From assembly GCA_003129525.1 (NCBI GenBank), contig CP029329.1, positions 2,643,501 to 2,707,500 of the forward strand: DNA of 64,000 nucleotides, written 5' to 3'. This DNA is from Clostridium beijerinckii (GTDB lineage: Bacteria; Bacillota; Clostridia; Clostridiales; Clostridiaceae). This document shows, piece after piece, positions 8,911-17,723 of the stretch. Each line of letters opens with the position of its first letter. Within the stretch, counting starts at the first letter, position 1. The position numbers and the translations under genes were made by a program. The notes below the pieces were generated by a model, which saw only the letters and a list, made by a program, of their open reading frames with translations, searched no databases and was not told where the DNA came from.

Positions 8911-10290
8911 ATGATGGTTATAGTGGATGTAACAAATTTAAAAGCAGAAGAACTTATTGGAATGAATTTTGAGTGTGAATGCGGAAAAAATCATAGTGTA
9001 GAAATCAATTCGGTTAAGATAGGAATCAATATAATAGAACAACTGCCAGAGTTTCTTAAAGAATTTAAAAATAAAAAAATATTAATTGTACAAGATGTTC
9101 ACACATATGCTGTGGCTGGAAAAAGGGTAGAAGAAATACTACGTAATGATTTTTTATTAAAAAAATATATATTTCCACAGGAACACCTGTTACCTGATGT
9201 GTATGCTCTTGGAAGAGTTCTTATGGAAATAGAAGATGATACAGCACTTATACTTGGCATAGGTTCAGGTGTTATAAATGACATCTGCAGGTTCGTGGCG
9301 TGCAAGGTACATGTGCCTTATGCCATAGTAGGTACTGCACCATCCATGGATGGTTATGCATCCGTAGTATCTCCTTTAATTACAGATGGATTTAAAGAGT
9401 CTCACAAAGCTATATATCCTTATGGAATATATGCGGATATTGAAATCATGAAGAATGCTCCAATGTATTTACTTTGTTCAGGACTTGGTGATGTATTAGG
9501 TAAATATATTGCTTTGGCAGATTGGTCAATTGCAAATCTCTTAACAGGAGAATATTACTGTAAGACTATTGCAGATATGGTTCAAGCTGCAGTAGATAAG
9601 TGTGTTGCTGCTGCACCAAGGATTCCTGAAAGGAATGATGAAGTTGTAAAAAATATAACAGATGCGTTAGTTTTGTCAGGAATAACTATAGGAATGGCAG
9701 GGGCTTCAAGACCTGCATCTGGTTCTGAACATCATATTGCCCATGGTTGGGAGATAATGTTTCATACAAGGAACAATGAAGAAAAATGGGTACATGGAAA
9801 CTTTGTTGGAGTAGGTACAGTGGTTATGGCCATGGTATTTGAATCATTAAAGGATATAGATATAGAGAGTGTTATGGCTAAGGGAAGTTTCAGAACTTAT
9901 GATATGAATAAATGGAGAAAAAATATTGAAAGCGTATTTGGTAAAGTGGCAGGTAATGTAATTAACTATAAGAAGGATGCAATCGAATTGAATCCAGATA
10001 AGAGACAGGAAAATGCAGAAAAGATAGCAGCAAGCTGGAAGGACATTCTTCATATTGCGCATACTATAGTACCAAGTTCTAATGACGTAAAAAAAATATT
10101 ACAGGATGGGGGCTGTGTATGGCATCCTGAAGAGCTTGGAATTGATAAGAATCTATTTATTAAAACATTCATTGCAGCAAAGGATATAAGAACAAGATAT
10201 GGTGTTGTGCATTTAATTGATGATCTTGGATTAACAGAACAAACTGCTAATTTAATTGCTGATAAATTATATAAATCCGAAAACATATAA
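8911..10290 (+). CDS. sn-glycerol-1-phosphate dehydrogenase family protein (AraM/EgsA-like)
   Basis: NAD(P)-dependent, metal-containing dehydrogenase of the AraM/EgsA branch of the iron-alcohol-dehydrogenase superfamily. Family members reduce dihydroxyacetone phosphate to sn-glycerol-1-phosphate. It shows the nucleotide-binding GIGSGVINDICR, GTAPSMDGYAS, and candidate metal ligands in GSEHHIAHGWE and the later His of KWVHGNF. The frame is open back to 8854; ATG 8911, ATG 8914 or GTG 8923 behind AAAGG (8906-8910) are better starts. In Bacillus subtilis araM sits beside araL, a NagD-like phosphatase, in the arabinose operon; the next gene here is also NagD-like. It may instead oxidise the polyol phosphate delivered by the PTS (inference). 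Confidence 0.82.
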   Translation: MMVIVDVTNLKAEELIGMNFECECGKNHSVEINSVKIGINIIEQLPEFLKEFKNKKILIVQDVHTYAVAGKRVEEILRNDFLLKKYIFPQEHLLPDVYALGRVLMEIEDDTALILGIGSGVINDICRFVACKVHVPYAIVGTAPSMDGYASVVSPLITDGFKESHKAIYPYGIYADIEIMKNAPMYLLCSGLGDVLGKYIALADWSIANLLTGEYYCKTIADMVQAAVDKCVAAAPRIPERNDEVVKNITDALVLSGITIGMAGASRPASGSEHHIAHGWEIMFHTRNNEEKWVHGNFVGVGTVVMAMVFESLKDIDIESVMAKGSFRTYDMNKWRKNIESVFGKVAGNVINYKKDAIELNPDKRQENAEKIAASWKDILHIAHTIVPSSNDVKKILQDGGCVWHPEELGIDKNLFIKTFIAAKDIRTRYGVVHLIDDLGLTEQTANLIADKLYKSENI

Positions 10291-10321
10291 GACAATTATA
10301 TGTTTTAATTTGGAGGTAAAA

Positions 10322-11122
10322 ATGAATGAGTTAAAAGATATTAAATGTTTTCTACTAGATATGGATGGAACTTTCTACCTTGGAAATACACTTATTGATG
10401 GTGCACTAGACTTTCTAGATATTTTAAAAAGTCAACAAAAGAAATTTATATTTTTAACAAATAACTCTTCAAAAAACAAATCAACGTATAGGCAGAAGCT
10501 TTCAGCACTTGGCTGCTACATTGATAAAGAACAAGTTTATACATCTGGTGAAGCTACTATATGGTATATGAAGAAAAACTGTCCAGGTAACAGGGTATAC
10601 CTCATGGGTACAGAACCACTTATGAAAGAATTTGAAAATGCAGGATTTATATTAATTAAGGACAAAAATGACAAGCCAGATTATGTAGTTCTTGGTTTTG
10701 ATACTACACTAACGTACGAAAAGATTTTAACAGCATGTGATTATATAAGGGATGGAGTACCATTTATAGCTACTCATCCGGATTTCAATTGTCCAATTGA
10801 AGATAGTAAATATATGCCGGATACTGGTTCTATGATAAGAATGTTTGAAGCATCTACAGGTGTTTCTCCTGTGGTTATAGGTAAGCCACATATATATATA
10901 GTAGAGGCTATAATGGAAAAATATGGTCTTGAAAAGGAAGATGTGGCAATTGTAGGAGACAGACTTTACACTGATATCAAAACTGGGGTAAATGCAGGGA
11001 TAACTAGTATTCTTGTATTAAGTGGTGAGACATCAGAGGACATGCATGAAAAGTCTGACATAACTGCAGATTATGTATTCTCATCAATAAAGTACATTGG
11101 CGAAGAATTAAAGAAATTCTAG
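10322..11122 (+). CDS. HAD-IIA family phosphatase (NagD/AraL-like)
   Basis: Haloacid-dehalogenase phosphatase of subfamily IIA, 266 residues from the ATG behind GGAGG (an upstream ATA/ATG extension is not supported). Motif I is LLDMDGTFYLG (Asp13 nucleophile, Asp15 acid/base), motif II FLTNNSS, motif III the Lys in VIGKPH, motif IV VGDRLYTDI. The usual IIA cap domain lies between motifs II and III. Substrates are probably small sugar or polyol phosphates. It follows the AraM-like gene by 31 bases, matching the araL/araM pairing of Bacillus. It could remove glycerol-1-phosphate or a toxic side product. Confidence 0.85.
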   Translation: MNELKDIKCFLLDMDGTFYLGNTLIDGALDFLDILKSQQKKFIFLTNNSSKNKSTYRQKLSALGCYIDKEQVYTSGEATIWYMKKNCPGNRVYLMGTEPLMKEFENAGFILIKDKNDKPDYVVLGFDTTLTYEKILTACDYIRDGVPFIATHPDFNCPIEDSKYMPDTGSMIRMFEASTGVSPVVIGKPHIYIVEAIMEKYGLEKEDVAIVGDRLYTDIKTGVNAGITSILVLSGETSEDMHEKSDITADYVFSSIKYIGEELKKF

Positions 11123-11256
11123 AAGAGATTTATTTAATTCTATATGTCAGAAAAAAATAGAAAAAATTCATTAAGTATGGCTGAAATCTCATAGACTCTG
11201 AGAAATTAAAACTATTTTAATATAATTGATTAATATTTAAACTGGGAGGTAATATT

Positions 11257-12300
11257 ATGAGCATTATAACAATTATTGGAGCAGGCCAAATGGCATCTGC
11301 ATTATCTTTTCCTGCAACAGAAAATAACAATGAGGTACGACTTGTTGGTACTCCATTAGATAGAGATATAATTAACACGGCAAAAGATACAGGTTTTCAT
11401 ACTACATTAAAACGCCAATTACCTAAAACAGGTATTGAATATTATCAAATTGAGGATGTAAATAAAGCAATAGATGGAGCTGAAGTTATTATTTGTGGAG
11501 TTAGCAGTTTTGGTGTTGATTGGTTTGCAGATAACATATTGCCTATTCTACCTGAAGATATTCCTGTTCTTTCAATAACAAAGGGAATGATTACTGAAGA
11601 GGATGGCAAAATGATTAATTATCCACAATACTTTTTAAGTAAACTTCCTTCTAATAAGAAACTTTCTATTAATGCAGTAGGTGGCCCATGTACTAGTTAT
11701 GAACTTGCTGATAAAGATAACTCTGAAGTTGTATTTTGCGGAGATGACATAAATATACTTAGAAGGCTTAAGAGTTTGTTTGAAACATCATACTATCATA
11801 TTAGCTTATCTACAGATATTGTAGGTGTTGAATGTGCAGTGGCCTTAAAGAACGCTTATGCCCTAGGTGTATCGCTAGCTATTGGACTAGCTATTGGAAC
11901 TGATGGTTCTGGAAAAGAACATTATAATTCTCAGGCTGCACTTTTTGGACAAAGCATAAAGGAAGCAAAACATCTTCTTGAAATAGTCGGCGGTGGTGAA
12001 AAAAATATTATATATTTTGGTGGTGACCTATATGTAACTGTCTTTGGTGGACGTACTCGTAGAATAGGAACCTTATTAGGACAAGGATTGACCTTTGAAG
12101 AAGCTATGGAACAATTAAAAGGAGTTACATTAGAATCTGTAGTTATTGCTACTCAAGCTGCAAAGTACGTACGTTGTCTAGCAGAAAAAGGAATCGTTAA
12201 ACTTAGTGAATTTCCGATGATAATTCATATTGATGAGATCATAAATTCCGGTGCCATAGTTGATATTCCATGGAAAGCCTTCGAATCAGAAAAAATATGA
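11257..12300 (+). CDS. GpsA-like NAD(P)-dependent glycerol-3-phosphate dehydrogenase family protein
   Basis: Rossmann dehydrogenase of the glycerol-3-phosphate dehydrogenase family, 347 residues. It begins with the dinucleotide motif IIGAGQMASAL, where housekeeping GpsA usually has GxGxWGTAL. GVSSFGVDW and ITKGM follow, then the catalytic lysine region VALKNAYALGVSLAIG and the late GGRTRRIGTLLGQG. A GGGAGG ribosome site gives a clear start. Its place beside a PTS and an AraM-like enzyme, and its divergent N-terminus, suggest a catabolic paralogue acting on a PTS-derived polyol phosphate rather than the lipid-synthesis GpsA; this is inference. Confidence 0.8.
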   Translation: MSIITIIGAGQMASALSFPATENNNEVRLVGTPLDRDIINTAKDTGFHTTLKRQLPKTGIEYYQIEDVNKAIDGAEVIICGVSSFGVDWFADNILPILPEDIPVLSITKGMITEEDGKMINYPQYFLSKLPSNKKLSINAVGGPCTSYELADKDNSEVVFCGDDINILRRLKSLFETSYYHISLSTDIVGVECAVALKNAYALGVSLAIGLAIGTDGSGKEHYNSQAALFGQSIKEAKHLLEIVGGGEKNIIYFGGDLYVTVFGGRTRRIGTLLGQGLTFEEAMEQLKGVTLESVVIATQAAKYVRCLAEKGIVKLSEFPMIIHIDEIINSGAIVDIPWKAFESEKI

Positions 12301-12316
12301 TGGTAAAACACATTAA

Positions 12317-12376
12317 TTTAAAGATGTTTGGAAATTTATAAATGGAGAATGGTATTATTTTGATTCAGATGGATAG
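12317..12376 (+). pseudogene. Remnant of a choline/cell-wall-binding repeat protein (C-terminal end)
   Basis: A 19-codon frame ending in a stop reads WKFINGEWYYFDSDG, a near-perfect cell-wall-binding repeat unit of the kind found in strings at the C-termini of clostridial secreted proteins. A stop lies directly upstream, so only the last repeat survives. The structured repeat element starts at its stop codon. Confidence 0.6.
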
Positions 12377-12477
12377 TAACTTCAACACTTCGTGTTTCAG
12401 AAGTACCCCTGAAGGAAACAAGATTTTCCATATACAAGCATTGTACTAAATTCATATATTTAGTACAGTGCTTTTTT
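12375..12477 (+). repeat. Structured intergenic repeat, copy 1
   Basis: One of four full copies of a ~105-bp element (others at 23482, 30288 and 50134). Order of structures: an ACTTC/GAAGT stem enclosing AACAC-TTC-GTGTT; a GGAAA/TTTCC stem; then a long stem, 12436-12451 with 12458-12473, with one wobble, followed by six Ts. The last part is a good intrinsic terminator. It lies downstream of the GpsA-like gene and probably ends that operon. Confidence 0.75.
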
Positions 12478-12781
12478 GCTAAGCAAAAATTAAAGAATAC
12501 ATTTTAAGGCAATATAAATTGCGAAGAAAGATAGCAAGTTTGGGAATGCTTCCCTCACAAAAGGGTTAGCGCCTTGTGAAAAATTGCCAGGTACAAGTTG
12601 TTAAATTGAACACAATAACTTCCATTTATGGCTATGACATCAGAGGCTATAATAAAACCTAAGAGATAAAGCATTAAGGAGTCTTTTTACTATTAATATA
12701 TTTGTTTTTCCCCATGACCACATTCCACACAATAGCAAAGGCTGAAAATCAAAAAAGATGATTTTCAGCCTGTTATATTTA
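12478..12781. terminator. Non-coding 304-bp gap with terminator for the reductase gene (12739-12771)
   Basis: AGGCTGAAAATCA (12739-12751) pairs perfectly with TGATTTTCAGCCT (12759-12771). It lies just past the stop of the minus-strand reductase. The rest of the gap holds no gene that I can support. Confidence 0.7.
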
Positions 12782-13429
12782 TTAGGCATTTGTAGCAAGT
12801 GATACTCCCATATCAAAAGCTTTTTGACAATCAACAGGAAACTCATCAGCTTTATGTTTTGCTTTTTCTTCTTCCGAAAACTTAGAAGATTCGTATTTAT
12901 CATAATCAGAGAATTGATAAGTATTATAACTATATAATGATTCTAGTGGCTTCCCTGTGGTTCTTGCAATCATATTTTCACGTAAAGTAAAACTTTGATT
13001 AACTCCAAATTGATTAATTTGTTCTTCTGTAGCATTCATAGTATAAATAAATCCTGCTGGTATTGTCTTAGGATAAACGGTTGGTATTTCATCGCTATAG
13101 ATGCTATTTGAAAATAAGAAACGTTCTAAAAGTGCAGTCATTCCAGCTGTAATATTCATGTAATAAATAGGAGAACCAAAAATAACTGCATCTGCTGTTT
13201 TTAATTTTTCAAGAATAGGGGTTAAATCATCTTTTATTGCACACTTACCATGCTCACCGTCTTTTCTTTTACAGGCAAAACAGCTTATACATCCACTATA
13301 TTTTAAATCATAAAGGTTTATGAGTTCAGTTTCTGCACCCTTTGACGCTGCACCCTCAAGAGATTTCTTTAATAAAGTTGCTGTATTCCAATTCTTACGG
13401 GGACTCCCGTTAATAGCGATAATTTTCAT
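12782..13429 (-). CDS. NAD(P)H-dependent FMN reductase / flavodoxin-like oxidoreductase
   Basis: Flavodoxin-fold reductase of the NADPH-dependent FMN reductase/iron-sulfur flavoprotein group, 215 residues. It begins MKIIAINGSPRKNWNTATLL, the FMN phosphate-binding loop. A cysteine-containing SCFACKRKDGEHGKC follows, then FGSPIYYMNITAGM. The start is placed at this Met because AAAGGAG lies nine bases before it; the seven-codon upstream extension has no site. It is divergent from an HxlR regulator, a common pairing for reductases induced by electrophiles or quinones. The physiological substrate is unknown. Confidence 0.83.
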   Translation of the reverse strand: MKIIAINGSPRKNWNTATLLKKSLEGAASKGAETELINLYDLKYSGCISCFACKRKDGEHGKCAIKDDLTPILEKLKTADAVIFGSPIYYMNITAGMTALLERFLFSNSIYSDEIPTVYPKTIPAGFIYTMNATEEQINQFGVNQSFTLRENMIARTTGKPLESLYSYNTYQFSDYDKYESSKFSEEEKAKHKADEFPVDCQKAFDMGVSLATNA

Positions 13430-13560
13430 AAATGTTCTGCTCCTTTTCATATAAATTAATATTCATTTCATGATATAATTATATTACTAAATCAAAAATA
13501 TACTAGTACGCAACTTTTTTTGACTAGGTATATTAAAATTGACTAAAGGAGATTTTTATT

Positions 13561-13896
13561 ATGGACGATAGAACAAAGGATAAATCTACAAATAACCATC
13601 TACAATATTTACTTCAGGTAATTGGTGGCAAATGGAAATTACCTATACTATGTATATTAACAAAAAAAGAAGTAGTACGTTTTAATGAATTAAAAAGAGA
13701 ACTTGGTGGAATTACTAATATGTCACTAAGTAACTGCTTACAAGAATTAGAGCAATATAAAATAATAAATCGTGTTCAATACCTAGAAATGCCTCCACGT
13801 GTGGAATACTCTTTAACTGAGAATAGCAAAAAGTTAATTCCTACATTAAAAGGTCTTAGTGATTGGGCAAAGGAACAAATAGAAATTAATATATAA
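13561..13896 (+). CDS. HxlR family transcriptional regulator
   Basis: A 111-residue winged-helix protein with the HxlR signature: IGGKWKLPILCIL, then RFNELKRELGGITNMSLSNCLQELE as recognition region (split here by position 45-70), then PPRVEYSLTE. AAAGGAG precedes the start. Head to head with the flavodoxin-like reductase, with 131 bases between starts, so it probably controls that gene and itself from the shared region. No cysteine lies in the usual N-terminal redox-sensor position, so direct thiol sensing is not obvious. Confidence 0.85.
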   Translation: MDDRTKDKSTNNHLQYLLQVIGGKWKLPILCILTKKEVVRFNELKRELGGITNMSLSNCLQELEQYKIINRVQYLEMPPRVEYSLTENSKKLIPTLKGLSDWAKEQIEINI

Positions 13897-13919
13897 TTTG
13901 TTAAAAGTGTTAATTAAGA

Positions 13920-13950
13920 GGAGTTGCTAATCTTAAGCAATTCCTTTTTT
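13920..13950 (+). terminator. Intrinsic terminator after the HxlR gene
   Basis: GGAGTTGCT (13920-13928) pairs with AGCAATTCC (13936-13944), with one G-U pair, followed by six Ts. Confidence 0.75.
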
Positions 13951-14093
13951 GCATCTCATTTAGAGAAGTTTATCGTTGTGAGTTAACCACATATTAGGAA
14001 GATTATTGCATTTTTATATGCAAAAGTTCTCCTTTTATAGAAAAGATTATTTTTATATAATAATAATATAAGGGATAGGAGAGTGGAGTTCAA

Positions 14094-16001
14094 ATGAGAT
14101 TTAGTCAGATAATGAGTGACTTCATAGAAAATGAAGATTACTGTTCAATTGAATATTTTATTCACAAATACAAAGTATCTAAAAGAACAATTCAAAGTGA
14201 CATTTCATATCTCATGAGAATTTCGACTAGCAAAGGATTTGAAATACATACTAAAAGGGGAGTGGGGTATTTATTAGAAATTAAGGACGATGAATTATTT
14301 GGGAAATTTCTTAAAACTTTAGATGAAAACATTGTTTTTAAGATAAAAGAAAGGCCATCTCAAGTACTGGCATTTTTATCAGTTCAAAATGAATACATTT
14401 CAATGGATAAAGTTGCAGATACTTTTCAAGTTTCTAAAACACTTATCAAGCATGATATTAAAGAGGTAGAAGAACTAGCTAAAGGCTATCATCTGGCGTT
14501 GGAAAAAAAGAGCCATCATGGAATCAGAATAGTTTCTTCAGATAGATATCTTAAAAAATACTTATGCAAGGAATATCAAACTCAAAACGTATTTGTTCGA
14601 ATGGCAGTTGACGGTGTTGTAATGGACTTTTCACATGTTGAGTCTCAGTTGATAAGACAGATGAACAGAGAAAAATTAAATATTAATTATAATGAACTGT
14701 TAAATGTAATAGTTTTTCTAAAATCCATGGTATATGTTTCACTAAAGGGGGATATGCAGTGTGTCCAAGACTATGAATTTCATGAATCTAGTTCAATTGA
14801 GAAAATTGCTACATTATTAATTCATACGATGGAAAGGAAATATAAGGTATGTTTTGATAAGGATAGCGTTGAAGAATTAATCGAAGTTCTGCAGAAAAAT
14901 ATCCGTAGGAAAGATGCCTGTGTTTCCTTTACTGACAATCTGCTTGATGATATAGAAGTTTTTTTGAAAAAAACAGATAAAACTTATGATACTCACTTTT
15001 TTGAAGATCAGGACTTGAAACGGCTTCTGCTTTCACATATGTACCTGTTAGTAGACAGGCTTCGCAATAAAATTTCATATAAAAATGCTCTGGCCAATCA
15101 GCTAAGTATCACATATCCCTTGATATTTAATATAGCAATACAATTTTGTGATATTCTTCATGAGAAATATAATGTGGAATTTACCTTTGATGAAATCGGT
15201 TTTGTAGCTATGCATTTTGCTGCACATATGGTAAAGGAGAAACAGCTAAAGCTTCAATCTTACAATAAAATCTGTGTAGTATGCTCTTCTGGTGGCGGAA
15301 GTGCATATATGATTAAAATGCAACTTGAATCCGTATTTCCAAAGGCAGAAGTCAAAACCTTCTCTTTTTTGCAGCAGGATGAGCTGATCAGCTATAAACC
15401 CGATATTATTTTTACAGTTATACCAATATCTTATGATGCCCACATACCTGTCATTTATATAAAAGAGCTTCTGGATGACAAAGATTTATATAGAATTAGG
15501 CAGATTCTGGAGTGCGATGATTATGATCCCTATACGTTTATTAATGAAAACCCAATATACTATTCCTATTTTTCAAAGGAATTTTTCAATATAACAGAAG
15601 AAGATGACTATGAATATCTCATTAGAGAGATGGCAGAAGATCTTGAAAATAAAGAATATGGCAAGGAAGGATATGCAGACTTAGTTATGGAACGGGAGGC
15701 ATTCGTAAGTACCGTTTATTTAAACGGCGTATGTATACCTCATCCTATTGAAACAGATGCTTTAAGAAATGCAATATCAGTCAGTATATTAAAGAAGCCC
15801 TTTCTATGGCGGGAAAAAGAAGTAAGGATTGTTTTTATGATTTGTTTAAAAAAGGAACAGGTAGAGGTCTATAAAGATATTACTAAAAAGTTATATCAGC
15901 TTATGAAGGAACCAAAATACTTGGAAAGAGTGATTAATGTTAAATCTTTTGAAGAACTTATAGCGGTGATGAAAGAGATGGGAGGTGTTAATTATGAATG
16001 A
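14094..16001 (+). CDS. PRD-containing transcriptional activator with EIIB and EIIA domains (LicR/MtlR/FrvR type)
   Basis: Multidomain PTS-controlled DNA-binding regulator, 635 residues. An N-terminal HTH_11-like domain (YKVSKRTIQSDISYL) is followed by a second Mga-like HTH (around 90-125, FQVSKTLIKHDIKEV). Two PRD domains follow, the second with FDEIGFVAMHFAAHM. The EIIB-like domain has ICVVCSSGGGSA and the C-terminal EIIA-2 domain has VCIPHPIETD. It has no RNA-binding CAT domain, so it is an activator rather than an antiterminator. It is the first gene of a dense operon and overlaps the next gene by 8 bases. Gene order resembles E. coli frv (regulator, M42 peptidase, PTS). Confidence 0.87.
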   Translation: MRFSQIMSDFIENEDYCSIEYFIHKYKVSKRTIQSDISYLMRISTSKGFEIHTKRGVGYLLEIKDDELFGKFLKTLDENIVFKIKERPSQVLAFLSVQNEYISMDKVADTFQVSKTLIKHDIKEVEELAKGYHLALEKKSHHGIRIVSSDRYLKKYLCKEYQTQNVFVRMAVDGVVMDFSHVESQLIRQMNREKLNINYNELLNVIVFLKSMVYVSLKGDMQCVQDYEFHESSSIEKIATLLIHTMERKYKVCFDKDSVEELIEVLQKNIRRKDACVSFTDNLLDDIEVFLKKTDKTYDTHFFEDQDLKRLLLSHMYLLVDRLRNKISYKNALANQLSITYPLIFNIAIQFCDILHEKYNVEFTFDEIGFVAMHFAAHMVKEKQLKLQSYNKICVVCSSGGGSAYMIKMQLESVFPKAEVKTFSFLQQDELISYKPDIIFTVIPISYDAHIPVIYIKELLDDKDLYRIRQILECDDYDPYTFINENPIYYSYFSKEFFNITEEDDYEYLIREMAEDLENKEYGKEGYADLVMEREAFVSTVYLNGVCIPHPIETDALRNAISVSILKKPFLWREKEVRIVFMICLKKEQVEVYKDITKKLYQLMKEPKYLERVINVKSFEELIAVMKEMGGVNYE

Positions 16002-17055
16002 TATTTTATTAAAAGCATTAAGTAATGCAGACAGTATAGCTTCTCATGAAAATGAAGTCAGGGGAATTTTATACAAGGAACTTGCAAAATATAGTGATGA
16101 TGTTTTTTATGATAATATTGGAAGCATTATATTTCATAAAAAAGGGAAAGGTGAGGAGCCACTTAAAATTATGTTCTGCGCCCATATGGATGAAGTGGGA
16201 TTTATGGTTCGTAGTATTTCTGATATCGGTTTTATATATCTTATGGCTGTCGGCGGTGTACAGGATAAAAGCAAAGAAATGCAAATGGTTAGGTTAACAA
16301 CCTTTACTGGCAAAAAGATAGAAGGGCTGTTAAATGTTACGAAAGATAGTGAAGGAAATGTAAAAGATATGTACGTTGATATTGGATGTGACACTTTTGA
16401 TGAAGTTAAATCATTGGGCGTAGAGATAGGTAATATGGTCTGCTTCGCCAGTGAAGCAAGACAATTATCAAATGAAAATGTTTATATGGGCAAAGCAATG
16501 GATGACAGGGCCGGATGCTATGTTATTGCCGAGGTCATAAAGAGGATGAAAGATGATTTGGAAAACGATGTCTATTTTGTTGGGACAAGCAGCGAGGAAG
16601 TCGGAACTCGGGGAGGGAAAACTTCAGCTTATATCATCAATCCAGACATAGTATTTGCCTTAGATGTAGCAAATAATCCAGAACTTACAAAAAATTATTC
16701 AAATCATCGTCTTATTGGAAAGGGAACAATGATTGTGCATTATGATAAGACCATGTCTCCTAATGTAAAGCTCCTAAGGTATGTCATGAATATGGCGGAT
16801 AAAAAAGGAATTCCATATCAATGCGATATGTTTAGCGGGGGAGGAACTGATGGTGGAAATGCCCATTTAGATCGTGGAGGAAAGCTGGCATTGGTCTTAG
16901 GAATACCATTGAGATATTGCCATGGCGCATATTCTCTTGTCCATGGTGATGATTTGGAAAATTTAATTAAACTTGTATATGAGTTGTGTTATGGTTTAAA
17001 ACGTAAAAATTATGAAAAATTTATCGATTTTTTAGGAGGATATGAAAATGACTGA
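15994..17055 (+). CDS. M42 family metallopeptidase (FrvX/glutamyl aminopeptidase-like)
   Basis: Dinuclear-metal aminopeptidase, 353 residues. Candidate ligands and catalytic residues are in CAHMDEVGFMV, KAMDDRAGCY, GTSSEEVGTRGG, FALDVAN and the late YCHGAYSLVHGDD. The start is the ATG at 15994 behind GGGAGG; an earlier GTG at 15985 lies inside the ribosome site. It overlaps the regulator by 8 bases and is followed by PTS EIIA. M42 enzymes (PepA, FrvX) trim N-terminal residues from peptides. Its place in a PTS operon points to a peptide-linked or amino-acid-conjugated substrate, but this is inference. Confidence 0.88.
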   Translation: MNDILLKALSNADSIASHENEVRGILYKELAKYSDDVFYDNIGSIIFHKKGKGEEPLKIMFCAHMDEVGFMVRSISDIGFIYLMAVGGVQDKSKEMQMVRLTTFTGKKIEGLLNVTKDSEGNVKDMYVDIGCDTFDEVKSLGVEIGNMVCFASEARQLSNENVYMGKAMDDRAGCYVIAEVIKRMKDDLENDVYFVGTSSEEVGTRGGKTSAYIINPDIVFALDVANNPELTKNYSNHRLIGKGTMIVHYDKTMSPNVKLLRYVMNMADKKGIPYQCDMFSGGGTDGGNAHLDRGGKLALVLGIPLRYCHGAYSLVHGDDLENLIKLVYELCYGLKRKNYEKFIDFLGGYEND

Positions 17056-17371
17056 AGTAGAACAAAACATTATTATGGAAATGATTTCTTCCGCTGGTGA
17101 AAGTAAGGCAAAATCTTTTGAAGCGTTAAAAAAGGTAAAGACGAGAGAGTATGATGAGGCTCGTAAATTATTAATTGAGGCCAGAGAGGCAGATCTGGCT
17201 GCTCATCAAATTCAAACAAAGATTATCACTGCAGAACTGTCAAATAGCGACAATAAACCGGAAGTTGGGTTATTAATGGTACATGCACAAGACCATTACA
17301 TGACAGCTCAATTAGCCAGAGATCTAATTGAGGCGTTAATAAATGTATTTGAAGAAAGGGAGGAAAAATAA
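17048..17371 (+). CDS. PTS EIIA component, lactose/cellobiose type
   Basis: A 107-residue all-helical PTS_IIA (Lac family) protein with the phospho-histidine region LLMVHAQDHYMTA. The start at 17048 has AGGAGGA seven bases upstream; the ATG at 17042 is too close to that site. It overlaps the M42 gene by 8 bases. It transfers phosphate from HPr to the EIIB encoded next. Lac-type EIIA beside separate EIIB and EIIC genes is the usual cellobiose/chitobiose arrangement. Confidence 0.88.
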   Translation: MTEVEQNIIMEMISSAGESKAKSFEALKKVKTREYDEARKLLIEAREADLAAHQIQTKIITAELSNSDNKPEVGLLMVHAQDHYMTAQLARDLIEALINVFEEREEK

Positions 17372-17372
17372 A

Positions 17373-17711
17373 ATGAAGATTGTATTATGTTGTGCAGGTG
17401 GCTTTTCAACGACTATGCTTATGGACAGTATGAAAAATACCGTTAAAAAAAGTGAAAAACTTAAAGATGAGGATTTTAAATTCACTGCAATTCCTGTAGA
17501 TATTCTAGAAAGTGAAGTAGAAGGGTGTGATGTTGTTGTTATTGGACCACAAATTGCACATAAGGTGGATTATATTAAATCAATCATTGACCCATATGAG
17601 ATTCCTTACATCATTGTTGATAAGGAGACTTATGGCAAGATGGATGGAGCGACTGTATTAAAAAAAGTCCTTATAGAACGTAAAAAAGCTGATATGAAAA
17701 AAATAAAGTAA
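17373..17711 (+). CDS. PTS EIIB component, lactose/cellobiose type
   Basis: A 112-residue EIIB that begins MKIVLCCAGGFSTTMLM. The phosphorylated cysteine should be Cys7 by alignment with the CxxGxST loop. The start is the ATG behind GGGAGG; the longer frame from 17343 overlaps EIIA and has no site. One base separates it from the EIIA stop codon, so the two are almost certainly translationally coupled. Confidence 0.87.
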   Translation: MKIVLCCAGGFSTTMLMDSMKNTVKKSEKLKDEDFKFTAIPVDILESEVEGCDVVVIGPQIAHKVDYIKSIIDPYEIPYIIVDKETYGKMDGATVLKKVLIERKKADMKKIK

Positions 17712-17723
17712 GGAGGTTGAAAA

